This document shows positions 1-9,582 of a stretch of DNA of 62,369 nucleotides, piece by piece. The notes beneath the pieces were generated by a model, which saw only the letters and a list, made by a program, of their open reading frames with translations, had not been told where the DNA came from and did no database searches. A program made the translations under genes and the position numbers. The stretch is from contig VXMH01000063.1 in the NCBI GenBank assembly GCA_009841235.1, forward strand, positions 1 through 62,369, read 5' to 3'. Source of the DNA: Caldilineaceae bacterium SB0661_bin_32. Its GTDB lineage: Bacteria > Chloroflexota > Anaerolineae > Caldilineales > Caldilineaceae. The first letter of the stretch is position 1; each line of letters begins with the position of its first letter.

Positions 1-367
1 CATGCGCTTCGGGCAGCCTCCCAGAAGATTGACGCAATAAGATGCGATTGCCCTGTACCGGCTAGGGTCCCGGATTGCTATATCGGTGTTATGATTGTAT
101 AGTAGGCGAGTCTTTGAGATGTGACTGGAAAGCAGACCATGGTTGGTCGGTCCTGTTGTCACAAAGCCAAAGTACTTCGTGCCGGAAGTTTGCATATCGC
201 GAGATTGAAGTCAACAACCCCCGGCTGTATAAGAGAAGAAGGATCGCACTCTGCTCGTCCTGTTCGGCAACGGCTTGTTGCGAAGAAGCCTCGATCGAGC
301 TGCAGGCGGTCTACCCAAACATTCCAATTCAAAAAATCGACTTTTCAACGAAATTAAGGAGGATTTC
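1..367. other. Intergenic region upstream of the isomerase gene
   Basis: This 367-base stretch precedes the first gene. The open frames here have no ribosome binding site and no family-like sequence, so I do not call a gene. The only supported signals are a possible sigma-70 promoter at 75-103 and the AAGGAGG ribosome binding site at 356-362 that belongs to the next gene. The gene to the left of the window edge is not visible. Confidence 0.5.
75..103 (+). promoter_or_regulatory. Putative sigma-70 promoter
   Basis: TTGCTA (75-80) and TATAGT (98-103) are separated by 17 bases, facing the isomerase gene that starts at 368. The -10 box is near consensus and the -35 is moderate. The leader would be about 260 nt, which is long, so the assignment is tentative. 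Confidence 0.35.
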
Positions 368-1366
368 ATGCCGCGACCAGTAACGCTCTTCACAGGTCAG
401 TGGGCGGACTTGCCTTTCGAAACCATCTGCGAAAAGGCCAAACAGTTCGGCTATGACGGTCTGGAGCTTGCCTGTTGGGGCGATCATTTCGAGGTGGACA
501 AGGCCCTGGCAGACGACAGTTATGTTCAGGGACGCTGGGACACGCTGAACAAGCACGGTCTGCAATGCTTCGCTATCAGCAACCACCTGGTCGGTCAAGC
601 GGTCGCTGACCGCATAGATGAGCGCCACGAAAGCATACTGCCGCCGCGCATCTGGGGCGACGGCACGGAAGACGGCGTTCGCGCCCGTGCGGCAGAGGAG
701 ATGAAGGACACCGCACGCGCCGCGGCCAAATTCGGTGTGAAAGTCGTGCCGGGATTTACCGGTTCGCCGATCTGGCACATGGTCTACTCTTTCCCGCCGA
801 ACCCGCCCGATTTTCTGGAGAAGGGTCTGGCTCTCTTTTCCGAACTGTGGACTCCGATACTGGATGTCTTCAGCGAGAACGGGGTGAAGTTCGGACTTGA
901 AGTTCATCCGACCGAGATCGCTTTCGATATCCACAGCGCCCAGAACGCCATAGACGCCCTGGACGGCCACGAGGCCTTCGGCTTCAATTACGACCCGAGT
1001 CACTTCGGTTATCAAGGCGTGGACTACGTCGGCTTCATCCGCAAATTCGCTGATCGCATCTTCCATGTGCATATGAAGGACGTGGGCTGGGCGGACAGCG
1101 GTCGGGAGGCGGGTGTCTTTGGCGGCCATGCCGAATTTGGCGACCATCGCCGCTTCTGGGACTTCCGCTCGGTTGGGCGCGGCAAGATCGACTTTGAGGA
1201 GATCATGCGGGCGTTGAACGACATCGGCTACAACGGACCGCTCTCGATAGAGTGGGAGGACGCGGGCATGGACCGAGAGCACGGCGCGACCGAATCCTGC
1301 GCCTACACGCGACAGATCGACTTTGCGCCGTCCGAAATCGCCTTTGACGCGGCCTTTGCCGAATAG
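368..1366 (+). CDS. Sugar phosphate isomerase/epimerase (TIM barrel)
   Basis: A 332-aa cytoplasmic protein of the xylose-isomerase-like TIM-barrel / AP-endonuclease-2 family, which usually isomerises or epimerises ketoses, inosose or sugar phosphates using a divalent metal. Visible metal-ligand candidates are E178 (GLEVHP), D209 and H212 (NYDPSHF), H235 (HVHMKD) and E295 (SIEWED), in the order typical of the family. The start is the ATG at 368, 5 bases after AAGGAGG; an in-frame start at 275 lacks such a site. It is followed 86 bp later by a Gfo/Idh/MocA dehydrogenase, a pairing common in inositol- or sugar-oxidation operons. The exact substrate cannot be read from the sequence. Confidence 0.88.
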   Translation: MPRPVTLFTGQWADLPFETICEKAKQFGYDGLELACWGDHFEVDKALADDSYVQGRWDTLNKHGLQCFAISNHLVGQAVADRIDERHESILPPRIWGDGTEDGVRARAAEEMKDTARAAAKFGVKVVPGFTGSPIWHMVYSFPPNPPDFLEKGLALFSELWTPILDVFSENGVKFGLEVHPTEIAFDIHSAQNAIDALDGHEAFGFNYDPSHFGYQGVDYVGFIRKFADRIFHVHMKDVGWADSGREAGVFGGHAEFGDHRRFWDFRSVGRGKIDFEEIMRALNDIGYNGPLSIEWEDAGMDREHGATESCAYTRQIDFAPSEIAFDAAFAE

Positions 1367-1386
1367 CTGGCGGTTTTGTCAGTGGG

Positions 1387-1411
1387 GGCGGCCTGCCAGC
1401 GGGCGGCCGCC
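1387..1411 (+). terminator. Possible stem-loop between isomerase and Gfo/Idh genes
   Basis: GGCGGCC (1387-1393) pairs with GGCCGCC (1405-1411) across an 11-base loop. It is followed only by TATTTC, not a true T-run, so it may be an attenuator or mRNA-stabilising hairpin within the operon and not a terminator. Confidence 0.3.
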
Positions 1412-1452
1412 TATTTCATGCCAGAAACCAAGAACAAAAGAGGGACTGACCA

Positions 1453-2652
1453 ATGAGTGAAGGATCCGGATTCACTTCGATGGCTGGGGCGCGGGCTGAA
1501 GGTGACGCCCCGGAGATCGGTGTCGGTATGCTGGGCTATGCCTTTATGGGCAAGGCCCACAGCCATGCGATGTTGAACATCGCCCACATGATGTACCCGC
1601 CGCCGGCCGTGCCGAAGCTGGTAGGCATCGCGGGGCGCGACGAACAGGCTGTAGCGGAGGCGGCCAGACGCTACGGATACGACGGCTACTACACGGACTG
1701 GCGGGCGATGCTCGACAACGACGACATCCAGCTGTTCGATAACGGCGGACCGAACGATACCCACGCGGATCCCTGCATTCTGGCCGCCGAACGCGGCAAG
1801 CACATCCTGTGTGAGAAGCCGCTGGCGCGCACGGCCGATGAAGCGCAGAGCATGGTGGAAGCGGTACAGAAGGCGGGCGTGAAGAACATGGTCGCCTTCA
1901 ACTATCGCTTTGTGCCCGCAATCCGGCAGATTCGAAAGCTGGTGGATTCCGGTCTGCTGGGCCAGATCTACCACTTCCGCGCCGTCTATCTGCAAGAGTG
2001 GGTGATGGCCCACTATGACCTGCCGATGATCTGGCGGCTGCAGAAGTCGGTGGCCGGCAGCGGCGCGCTGGGAGACCTGGGCGCGCACATTATCGATTTG
2101 GGCCGCTATCTGGTCGGCGAGATAAAGAGCGTCTCCGGTATGACCCGAACCTTCATCGACGAACGCCCCTGGGACGACGGTTCGATGGGCAAGGTTGACG
2201 TCGACGACGCGTTTACCGCGCTGCTGGAGTTTGATAACGGCGCGATCGGTACGGTTGAGGCCAGTCGCTTTGCCGCCGGGCGCAAGAACGGGCAGCGCCT
2301 TGAAATCAATGCCGAAAAGGCAAGCATCGTCTTCAACCTGGAGCGTCTGAACGAACTGGAGATCTTCTGGGTCGGCGACGAACCGGCTGAAGCCCAGGGC
2401 TTCCGCAACGTGCTCGTTTCGGAGCCGTTCCACCCCTGGTGGGAGAACTGGTGGCCCCAGGGTCATATGATCGGCTGGGAGCATACGTTCGTGCATGAGA
2501 TTACGCACCTGTTGGACTGCATCGTCAACGACGGAGACGTTGCTCCCATTGGCGCGGATTTTGTCGACGGCTATCGCAACGCCGTAATCTGTGACGCGAT
2601 CCTGGAATCGGCGGCCAGCGGTCGCCACGTGGACTGCGTATACGCCGCTTAG
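1453..2652 (+). CDS. Gfo/Idh/MocA family oxidoreductase
   Basis: A 399-aa NAD(P)-dependent dehydrogenase. The N-terminal Rossmann domain begins after a 20-residue unstructured-looking leader with a GxGxxG-like turn at residues 23-33. The family signature EKP is at 121-123 (CEKPLA), where the Lys is the usual catalytic/cofactor-contact residue. The C-terminal alpha/beta substrate domain follows, including GDLGAHIIDL, which holds the typical Asp and His. Family members oxidise or epimerise sugar, inositol or sugar-acid hydroxyls. The start follows an AGAGGG motif. It is in line with the upstream isomerase and the two probably act in sequence. The protein is long for the family because of inserts in the C-terminal half. 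Substrate unknown. Confidence 0.9.
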   Translation: MSEGSGFTSMAGARAEGDAPEIGVGMLGYAFMGKAHSHAMLNIAHMMYPPPAVPKLVGIAGRDEQAVAEAARRYGYDGYYTDWRAMLDNDDIQLFDNGGPNDTHADPCILAAERGKHILCEKPLARTADEAQSMVEAVQKAGVKNMVAFNYRFVPAIRQIRKLVDSGLLGQIYHFRAVYLQEWVMAHYDLPMIWRLQKSVAGSGALGDLGAHIIDLGRYLVGEIKSVSGMTRTFIDERPWDDGSMGKVDVDDAFTALLEFDNGAIGTVEASRFAAGRKNGQRLEINAEKASIVFNLERLNELEIFWVGDEPAEAQGFRNVLVSEPFHPWWENWWPQGHMIGWEHTFVHEITHLLDCIVNDGDVAPIGADFVDGYRNAVICDAILESAASGRHVDCVYAA

Positions 2653-2980
2653 TTGGCAACACGTCGATTCGGACGATTCGGGGCGGGACGCCTGCCGGCT
2701 TCCCCCCCGACCCTTCGACTCTCGCCAGCCTTCATCCCCGATGGGAAAGGTTTGCATAGCCGCCAGCGTCAATCCCCTCCCCAGTACGCGCCGGTCAGCG
2801 GGCACGCTTGGCAATGGCGGCTCCGGCGCAGTTTCGGAATGGTCCGGTAGTTGACTCGTGCACTTCTGCAGGGAACTGTATAGCGAGTCCTTCCCGGCGC
2901 CAGGTTTCTCGTCCTTTCACCCGTGCGCCCTCGACACGACCCCAGGATCTGCCGCGGACTGAGCATACAGGAAGCCAGCA
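2653..2980. other. Intergenic region, no gene seen
   Basis: These 328 bases between the Gfo/Idh gene and the enolase-family gene contain only short GC-rich open frames without ribosome binding sites. A TTGACT at 2851-2856 lacks a -10 box at proper spacing, and no clear terminator is visible. Confidence 0.4.
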
Positions 2981-4096
2981 ATGAGAATCGATCGAATTGA
3001 ACTCCGCCGCATCCACATGCCGTACGTGCGGCCATTTGAGACCAGCGGATGGCGGCATGAAGGAAGCGATGCAGTCATTGTGCGGGTGGACGCAGACGGG
3101 ATGACCGGTTGGGGAGAGTCGCCCGTCAGTGACGGCCCCTGGTACAACGAAGAGACTTTTCACACCGCGCTGATCATGCAGCGGGAGTTTTTAGGGCCGA
3201 TGCTTCTGGAGGCTGAAATCTCAGCGCCGGCAGAGGTGCGCGGGATCTTCAGGAAGCTGCGCGCCAACCGGATGGCCAAAGCCGGGCTGGAGTTTGCCGT
3301 CTGGGACCTCTTTGCGCGCGCGCAGAACAGTTCCCTGGCAAGCCTCCTGGGCGGAACCCGGGAGGAGGTGGCCGTGGGCGTGAGTGTGCCGATTCACGCA
3401 GACATTGGCGCCCTCCTGGAGACTGTGGAGGGTTACCTGGCCGACGGCTACCAGCGGGTTAAGCTGAAGATCAAGCCGGGGTGGGACATCGAGCCGGCGG
3501 GAGCGGTTCGCGATCGCTGGCCGGACCTGCTGCTGCAGGTGGACGGCAACAGCATCTACCATCTGGAGGACGCGGAGCATCTGCGGCAGTTGGACCGGTT
3601 CGGCCTGTTATTGAACGAGCAGCCGCTCGACCACGACGATATTTTCGATCACGCCAAGTTGGCAAAGCTGATTGAAACGCCGGTCTGCCTGGACGAGAGT
3701 ATCGTTTCCCCGGACCACGCCCGCTGGGCGCTGGAGCTGGACGCCTGCGGTGTGATAAACATTAAGCCATCCCGGATTGGAGGACTGGCCGATTCAGTGG
3801 CCGTCCACGATATGTGCCAGGCTGCGGGCATTCCCGTCTGGCACGGGGGGATGCTGGAAACCGGGATCGGGCGGGCCATCAGCGTGGCGCTGGCGAGCCT
3901 GCCCAACTTTACGCTGCCGGGCGACATCAGCGCCAACGACCGCTATTTTGAGCGGGATATTGTCACCAATCCGTTCACGCTCAACAGCAACAGTACGCTC
4001 ACCGTGCCTGACGGGCCGGGGCACGGCGCGCAGGTTGACGAGGCGTACCTCGAGGAAGTGACGGTGGCGAAGGTGTGCCTGCGCCGGGACAGGTAA
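2981..4096 (+). CDS. Enolase-superfamily N-acylamino-acid racemase / o-succinylbenzoate synthase-like enzyme
   Basis: A 371-aa muconate-lactonizing-subgroup enolase. The catalytic Lys cluster is at 161-165 (KLKIK), metal ligands are D188 (QVDGN), E213 (NEQP) and D238 (CLDES), and the opposite-face Lys is K262 (NIKPSR). This pattern matches MenC and N-succinylamino-acid racemases, which share a fold and often both activities. No other menaquinone genes are near, and the neighbours are sugar enzymes and a DUF429 gene, so racemisation of an N-acyl amino acid is at least as likely as menaquinone synthesis (inference). Start ATG at 2981 follows AGGA. Full length, no missing catalytic residue. Confidence 0.85.
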   Translation: MRIDRIELRRIHMPYVRPFETSGWRHEGSDAVIVRVDADGMTGWGESPVSDGPWYNEETFHTALIMQREFLGPMLLEAEISAPAEVRGIFRKLRANRMAKAGLEFAVWDLFARAQNSSLASLLGGTREEVAVGVSVPIHADIGALLETVEGYLADGYQRVKLKIKPGWDIEPAGAVRDRWPDLLLQVDGNSIYHLEDAEHLRQLDRFGLLLNEQPLDHDDIFDHAKLAKLIETPVCLDESIVSPDHARWALELDACGVINIKPSRIGGLADSVAVHDMCQAAGIPVWHGGMLETGIGRAISVALASLPNFTLPGDISANDRYFERDIVTNPFTLNSNSTLTVPDGPGHGAQVDEAYLEEVTVAKVCLRRDR

Positions 4097-4221
4097 CGGT
4101 CTCTATAGCGCCCCCGCGATGGATTCTGCGGCTCATGGTTCGGTTTCTTCTTCAGTGCGAGGGAACTCAACGCCTTCAACTGGTTGGCAGGTAAAGTCAG
4201 CACACCGTGAGGAGGTCCTCT

Positions 4222-4998
4222 ATGGCAAAGAAACGGGGGAAGCCGTCCTTTATCGGCATCGACCTGGCCTGGAGCGACAGGAATCCGTCGGGCGTTGCGG
4301 CGATCAGGGACGGGCGGTTGGTTGCCTGTTCAGGCGGACTGGGCAAGATGTCTGAGATCCTCGACTTCGTTGGCGATCACCTTTCCCGGCGCAATGGGTC
4401 GATCGTGGCGGTTGACGCCCCGCTGAGGGTACCCAATGAGACGGGAATCAGGCCGTGCGACCGTGCGCTGTCGGCGGACTGGCGTCGTTATCAGGCTGGA
4501 GCGTATCCGGCAAACAGGAAGCTGCTGGAACGCGATGGCGTTGTGCGCGGGGAAGCCCTGACTGCGGCGCTGTCTGAACGATTCAAGTTTTACGAATCGG
4601 ATGTGATTCCCCGGCGCACGAAGGCGCGGCTGGTTTGCGAGGTATACCCCCATCCGGCTCTGGTCAGCCTGTTTGGGCTTGACCGTACCCTCAAGTACAA
4701 GCGCGGTCGGGGAAGGTCTTTCGCAGAGCGCTGGTCGGAGTTAGATCGCTATCGCAGGCTGCTGCGCAAGCTGCGCAAGGCCGACCCGCGGCTGCGCGGG
4801 ACCAGGCGGTTGCTGAAGAGTACGGAAGTTTACGGCCTGCGCGGGGCCGCTCTGCAGGCCTATGAGGACGCGCTCGATGCGATAACATGCGCCTATATTG
4901 CCTCGTACTTCTGGAGGCACGGGCCGCGGGCGGTCACGCGGTACGGCTCCCTGGAGGAGGGTCACATTCTGGTGCCGCAGGCGGGAAGATTCAGATAG
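4222..4998 (+). CDS. DUF429 domain protein
   Basis: A 258-aa protein of the DUF429 family. The N-terminus has FIGIDLAW, followed by a VDAPL segment near residue 75; both belong to an RNase H-like/ASKHA-type fold with acidic residues that could bind metal. The middle contains the characteristic arginine-rich CDRALSADWRRYQAGAYPANR stretch in parts, and the C-terminal DALDAITCAYIA helix is typical. The start is the ATG at 4222 with GAGGAG at 4209-4214; an upstream GTG at 4207 overlaps that site. Function is unknown in the family; nuclease activity has been suggested from the fold. It stands alone between the enolase gene and glnS, which is read in the opposite direction. Confidence 0.85.
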   Translation: MAKKRGKPSFIGIDLAWSDRNPSGVAAIRDGRLVACSGGLGKMSEILDFVGDHLSRRNGSIVAVDAPLRVPNETGIRPCDRALSADWRRYQAGAYPANRKLLERDGVVRGEALTAALSERFKFYESDVIPRRTKARLVCEVYPHPALVSLFGLDRTLKYKRGRGRSFAERWSELDRYRRLLRKLRKADPRLRGTRRLLKSTEVYGLRGAALQAYEDALDAITCAYIASYFWRHGPRAVTRYGSLEEGHILVPQAGRFR

Positions 4999-5130
4999 CC
5001 GCCATCCGTTGTGTATTGCGGCAAACTCTTAATTTTTGAGCGTTTGCGCAGGAAAAGCTCTTCGCCGCGAGTGACGACTCTACTCACGTAGCGCACAGTC
5101 CTCACGTTATTCAGACCTATAGCCGGACCT

Positions 5131-6840
5131 CTACGAATTACGCCCCGATCCCTTCCCCTTTCGACCTGGGGCCTGCATCCTCGCCCATGAATCGCGCAAC
5201 GTGATGGTGCGGTTGAAGACAAGCCGGTCGCCGGCGCTGTCGGGATCCAGACAGAAGTAACCTTTGCGCTCAAACTGTACCGTCTGGCCGATATCGAGAT
5301 CGAGCGCGCCCGGCTCAAGTTGGACGCCGTCCAACACGGTCAACGAGTTGGGCGACAGGCTGGCGATGTAGTCCTGACCCTCCGGCACGTCGTAGGGATC
5401 TTCGACATTGAAGAGACGGTCGTAGAGGCGCACCTCGGCGGGAACTGCGTGGTCGGCGCTTACCCAATGAATCGTGCCGCGCACTTTGCGGCCGTCCGGA
5501 GCGTAGCCGCCTCTGGTTTCCGGATCGTAGGTGCAGTGCAGGGCAACGACCTCACCCTGCTCGTTCTTGATAACTTCTTCGCAGCGAACGAAAAAGCCCC
5601 AGCGGAGACGGACCTCCCGGCCGGGCGCCATGCGATAAAACCGCCGCGGCGGGTCCTCCATGAAATCGTCCCGATCGATGTACAGGTTACGGCTGAACGG
5701 GACCGGCCGGCTGCCGGCGCTCTCATCCTCGGGATTGTTCACCGCGTCGAGCCATTCGGTCTCGCCTTCGGGGTAGTTCGTGATCACGACCGGCAGGGGA
5801 TCGAGTACTCCCATCACGCGCATGGCGGTGCGGTTCAGCTCCTGGCGGATGAAGTGCTCCAGCAGCTCGATCTCGACTGTGCTGTTGGTGCGGGCGATTC
5901 CGACGTGCTGACAGAGGTCGCGCAGGGCCTTGGGCGGTACCCCGCGCCGCCGCTGACCGGCCAGAGTCGGCATGCGCGGGTCGTCCCAGCCATCAACATG
6001 GCCTTCTTCGACAAGACGCATGAGGCGCCTCTTGCTGGTCACGGTGTAGGTGAACTCCAGCTTGGCGAACTCGATCTGGCGGGGATGGTAGACGCCCAGG
6101 GCGTCCAGGTACCAGTCGTACAGGGGGCGGTGGTTCAGGTACTCAAGCGAACAGAGCGAATGGGTCACGCCTTCGATCGAGTCGGACTGGCCGTGGGCCC
6201 AGTCGTACATTGGGTAGATGCACCATTTGTCGCCGGTGCGCTGATGCTCGGCATGGCGAATGCGGTACATGACGGGGTCGCGCAGGTTAATGTTGGGCGA
6301 GCTCATATCGATCCTGGCGCGCAAAACGCGGGCGCCGTCGGGAAACTCGCCCGCCTTCATCCGCTGGAACAGGTCCAGGTTTTCTTCAACGGACCTGTCC
6401 CGATAGGGGCTGTTTGTGCCCGGTTCAGTCAAAGTGCCGCGATGAGCGCGTATCTCTTCCTGGCTGAGATCGTCGACGTAGGCATGTCCGTCCCGGACGA
6501 GCTGGAGCGCCCACGCGTAGAGTTGGTCGAAATAGTCGGAGGCATATAGGACGTTGGCCGGCTCGTAGCCGAGCCAGCGGATGTCTTTGAGTTGGGCCTC
6601 GACGAACTCCTGCTCCTCCTTGAGGGGGTTGGTGTCGTCGAAGCGCAGATTGCAGGGGCCGCCGAACTCGGCGGCTACCTCGAAGTTCAATCCGATCGCC
6701 TTGGGATGCCCAATGTGCAGATAGCCGTTGGGCTCGGGCGGGAAGCGGGTTTGAAAGCGCCCCTTGAAACGCCCCTTGGCAATGTCATCCGCAATCGCTT
6801 CTCGAATGAAGTCCTTTGCCGCCACTGTAGATTCGCTCAT
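5131..6840 (-). CDS. glnS: Glutamine--tRNA ligase (GlnRS)
   Basis: A 569-aa class I aminoacyl-tRNA synthetase that charges tRNA-Gln with glutamine. It shows [13 protein letters not shown] with the HIGH signature about 45 residues in, the RFDDTNP motif typical of Glx synthetases, and VTSKRRL as the KMSKS loop followed by WDDPRMPT, which is GlnRS-like and not GluRS-like. A C-terminal double beta-barrel anticodon-binding region ends in the ERKGYF..D motif. The start is the ATG at 6840, spaced 5 bases from GGGGAG; a GTG one codon upstream is too close to that site. Presence of GlnRS implies direct Gln-tRNA formation. The last ~20 residues are basic and low in complexity. Confidence 0.97.
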   Translation of the reverse strand: MSESTVAAKDFIREAIADDIAKGRFKGRFQTRFPPEPNGYLHIGHPKAIGLNFEVAAEFGGPCNLRFDDTNPLKEEQEFVEAQLKDIRWLGYEPANVLYASDYFDQLYAWALQLVRDGHAYVDDLSQEEIRAHRGTLTEPGTNSPYRDRSVEENLDLFQRMKAGEFPDGARVLRARIDMSSPNINLRDPVMYRIRHAEHQRTGDKWCIYPMYDWAHGQSDSIEGVTHSLCSLEYLNHRPLYDWYLDALGVYHPRQIEFAKLEFTYTVTSKRRLMRLVEEGHVDGWDDPRMPTLAGQRRRGVPPKALRDLCQHVGIARTNSTVEIELLEHFIRQELNRTAMRVMGVLDPLPVVITNYPEGETEWLDAVNNPEDESAGSRPVPFSRNLYIDRDDFMEDPPRRFYRMAPGREVRLRWGFFVRCEEVIKNEQGEVVALHCTYDPETRGGYAPDGRKVRGTIHWVSADHAVPAEVRLYDRLFNVEDPYDVPEGQDYIASLSPNSLTVLDGVQLEPGALDLDIGQTVQFERKGYFCLDPDSAGDRLVFNRTITLRDSWARMQAPGRKGKGSGRNS

Positions 6841-6934
6841 CACTGCTCCCCGGGCTAACGGACGAACCGCCCGATTTCAACTGCCCTCAAATCCGCTGTA
6901 GACGAAGCTCATTTCTCCACCATCACAACAGAAC

Positions 6935-6964
6935 AATATACATTATCTTCACTGCGCCGGGCAA
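6935..6964 (-). promoter_or_regulatory. Putative glnS promoter
   Basis: Read on the minus strand, TTGCCC (6964-6959) and TATATT (6940-6935) are 18 bases apart, about 95 bases upstream of the glnS start. The -10 is good, the -35 partial. Confidence 0.4.
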
Positions 6965-7046
6965 GAAAGCACAGGCCGGGAACCATTGAGGCAGAGGCGG
7001 CCTGAAGCAGCTGCTTTGCGCTCGCTGCGGGGCGCTCTCCGGCCCA

Positions 7047-7892
7047 TCAGATGCCGCTGGCGGCAGAGAATCCTCCGTCTACGGGAACGACAATGCCTGT
7101 AACGAAGCGGGAGGCGTCGCTGGCCAGCCAGATCGCTGCGCCTACCAGTTCATCCGGCTCACCGAAGCGCCCCATCGGCGTATGATCTACGATCTGCTGA
7201 CCGCGTTCGGTCAGGACTGGGGATTCCCCCGGGCTGGAGGGGGCGTCTTCTTTTATCAACAGAGCCCGGTTCTGCTCGCCGATGAAGAAGCCGGGCGCAA
7301 TCGCATTTACGCGCAGTCCCGGCCCGTGCTTCTCGGCCAGGTCGACGGCCAGCCAGCGAGTCAGGTTATCGACGGCCGCCTTGGCCGCGGAGTAGCCCAT
7401 CACGCGCGTAAGGACCTTTTGTGAGGCCATCGACGAGATGTTGATGATCGAGCCCCGGCCCTGCTGTGCCATCAGCTCGCCGAAGATCTGTGTGGGCAGA
7501 ACCGTACCGGTGAAGTTCAGACCGACGACGCCTTCCAGTGCGCTGCGCGGCACATTGAAAAAGGTAAGGTCGCCGAAGACGGTGGCGTCGGGTCGGTTGC
7601 CGCCCGCGCAGTTGATCAGCACGTCCACGCTTCCCCATTCATCGAGCAGAATCTGTCGCGCCGCTTGCAGGCTGTCCTCATCCAGGACGTCTGCCGGCAG
7701 GGGGATGGCATCGTGGCCGGCCGCCGCGATTTCTCCGGCCACCTCGCTGGCTTTGGCCTCCCGCCGCCCCAGGATGGCGACGCGCGCGCCGGCCCCGGCC
7801 AGACCGCGGGCCATCGCGCCTCCCAAGACACCTGTGCCGCCGGTGATGACGGCAACCTTCCCGTCCAATGAAAACTGTTCTCTTGAACTCAT
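7047..7892 (-). CDS. SDR oxidoreductase, fructuronate reductase / D-mannonate oxidoreductase-like
   Basis: A 281-aa short-chain dehydrogenase. VITGGTGVLGGAMA provides the TGxxxGxG nucleotide site, followed by the NxSS and YSAAK catalytic segments and a C-terminal VVPVDGGFSA. It resembles the Bacillus YjmF-type SDR that reduces fructuronate to mannonate, and it is divergent from glucuronate isomerase, which supports that role (inference from context). The start at 7892 is preferred: AAGGAG lies 6 bases upstream, whereas the ATG at 7898 directly abuts that site. The 184-bp divergent intergenic region probably carries control sites for both genes. Confidence 0.85.
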   Translation of the reverse strand: MSSREQFSLDGKVAVITGGTGVLGGAMARGLAGAGARVAILGRREAKASEVAGEIAAAGHDAIPLPADVLDEDSLQAARQILLDEWGSVDVLINCAGGNRPDATVFGDLTFFNVPRSALEGVVGLNFTGTVLPTQIFGELMAQQGRGSIINISSMASQKVLTRVMGYSAAKAAVDNLTRWLAVDLAEKHGPGLRVNAIAPGFFIGEQNRALLIKEDAPSSPGESPVLTERGQQIVDHTPMGRFGEPDELVGAAIWLASDASRFVTGIVVPVDGGFSAASGI

Positions 7893-8076
7893 GGCCATCT
7901 CCTTGCAGTGAAAGACGAGAGAGGAAGGGATGTTTCTTCACGCGGGTCCCTCCTCGCCCCCAGAGGATTTGTTCAGCTATAATCAGTGAAAAGTGAAAGT
8001 CGGACAAAGGATTTTTTGCAGCCTGTCGACTGTATTCAACCTATCGCCAACTCCGTGCGAACGAAAGGAATCTTTT

Positions 8077-9519
8077 GTGAATTCGTCTTTGAGCAATTAT
8101 ATGCCCGAACGGGCCGACCGGTATTTCAGCGGCGGCGCTGACCAAAGAACTGTGGCTCGCGCCCTGTTCGAGAGTGTGGCCGGCCTTCCTCTGATATGCC
8201 CGCACGGCCACGTTGACCCGCTGCTGTTCGCCGATGCTGCGTACCATTTCGATTCGCCGGCCGAGTTCTTTCTGATCCCGGACCACTATGTCTTTCGGAT
8301 GCTGTACTCGCAGGGCGTTCCCCTTGAAGCCCAGGGTGTACCCATGAATGAGGGGGAAGACAGCAGCACAGTCGAATCGGATCATCGCAAGATCTGGCAG
8401 ACCTTTGCGGAAAACTACCATCTGTTTCAAGGTACGCCCACCGGGTTGTGGCTGCGGGACGAGCTCCACGATCTGTTCGGCATCACCGAGAAACTGACGC
8501 CTGCGAACGCTCAGGCGATCTACGACGCGATATCAGAGCAGTTGGCCGCCCCCGACTTCACCCCTCGCAACCTGTTTGAACAGTTTCGCGTGGAAGTGCT
8601 GACGACGACCGACGCGGCCACGGATACCCTCGAACATCACCGGGCGATACGGGATTCGGACTGGGACGGGCGCATCTATCCAACATTCCGTCCCGACAAG
8701 GTCGTGAACGGGGTCGATCAGCCGGAATGGCAGGAACAGATCGACCTGTTGCGCAATGTGTCCGGCGCCGACATTGTCGATTACCCCGCCTACATAAGCG
8801 CACTGGAGGCGCGTCGCGACTTCTTCAGAGAGATGGGCGCAACCGCTACCGATCATGCGGCGGAAACGCCGTTTACCGTGGTCCTCTCGCCCAACGAGGC
8901 AGATGCGATCTTCCAGCGGGGCCTTGCGGGCAGCGCATCTGCCGACGAAGCGCGGCTGTTCACGGCTCACATGCTGGTTGAGATGGCCCGCATGAGCAGC
9001 GAGGACGGGCTGGTCATGCAGCTTCACCCCGGCTCGATCCGCAATCACAACAGCGCCGTCTATCAGCGCTTCGGCGCGGACAAGGGCGCTGACATCCCCC
9101 ATGGACTTGACTTCACACGCAACCTGAAACCGCTCCTGGACCGCTTCGGCTCCCATCCGTCGCTGCGCCTCATCCTGTTCACGCTGGACGAATCGACCAG
9201 CGCCAGAGAGCTTGCTCCTCTGGCCGGCCACTACCCGATCCTGCGTATTGGCCCGCCCTGGTGGTTCTACGACAGCATCAACGGAATGCGAAACTTCTTC
9301 GCACAGGTGATGGAGACGGCGGGCATATACAACACTGTCGGTTTCAATGACGATACCAGGGCGTTCGCTTCGATCCCGACCCGCCATGAGCTCTGGCGGC
9401 GCATCGCCTGCGACTGGCTTGCCTCATTGCTCGTGGAGGGCCAGATCGACGACGAGGACGCCTTTGCCATGGCGCACGCACTGGCGTACGGCCTTGCGAA
9501 GGAGGCCTACAGGTTATGA
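8077..9519 (+). CDS. uxaC: Glucuronate isomerase
   Basis: A 480-aa enzyme that converts D-glucuronate to D-fructuronate (and galacturonate to tagaturonate). The N-terminal CPHGHVDP metal site and PDHYVFRMLYSQG segment are diagnostic of the UxaC family, and length is close to the usual ~470. I take the GTG at 8077 as start because GAAAGGA lies just upstream; an ATG at 7993 would add 28 residues without family character. A TATAAT at 7978-7983 without a good -35 box could be its activator-dependent promoter. The opposite-strand SDR plausibly performs the next reaction. A canonical UxuA mannonate dehydratase is not in this window. Confidence 0.93.
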   Translation: MNSSLSNYMPERADRYFSGGADQRTVARALFESVAGLPLICPHGHVDPLLFADAAYHFDSPAEFFLIPDHYVFRMLYSQGVPLEAQGVPMNEGEDSSTVESDHRKIWQTFAENYHLFQGTPTGLWLRDELHDLFGITEKLTPANAQAIYDAISEQLAAPDFTPRNLFEQFRVEVLTTTDAATDTLEHHRAIRDSDWDGRIYPTFRPDKVVNGVDQPEWQEQIDLLRNVSGADIVDYPAYISALEARRDFFREMGATATDHAAETPFTVVLSPNEADAIFQRGLAGSASADEARLFTAHMLVEMARMSSEDGLVMQLHPGSIRNHNSAVYQRFGADKGADIPHGLDFTRNLKPLLDRFGSHPSLRLILFTLDESTSARELAPLAGHYPILRIGPPWWFYDSINGMRNFFAQVMETAGIYNTVGFNDDTRAFASIPTRHELWRRIACDWLASLLVEGQIDDEDAFAMAHALAYGLAKEAYRL

Positions 9520-9582
9520 GCCGCTCGCTTCCTGTTGCGCCTCGGGTACGATAGGACCGCCTCGCACGCCGGCCATGAGGCG

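Noticed and set aside
75..383. Open frame at the left edge that could be a small Cys-rich protein
   Set aside because: No ribosome binding site, and it runs over the real start of the isomerase gene; the Cys residues show no metal-binding spacing.
1411..2814. A 467-codon minus-strand open frame
   Set aside because: It overlaps the Gfo/Idh/MocA gene almost completely and lacks a start site or recognisable motif.
5320..6549. A 409-codon open frame on the plus strand opposite glnS
   Set aside because: It is antisense to a clear GlnRS gene with all synthetase motifs; the plus-strand product shows only low-complexity hydrophobic and acidic runs.
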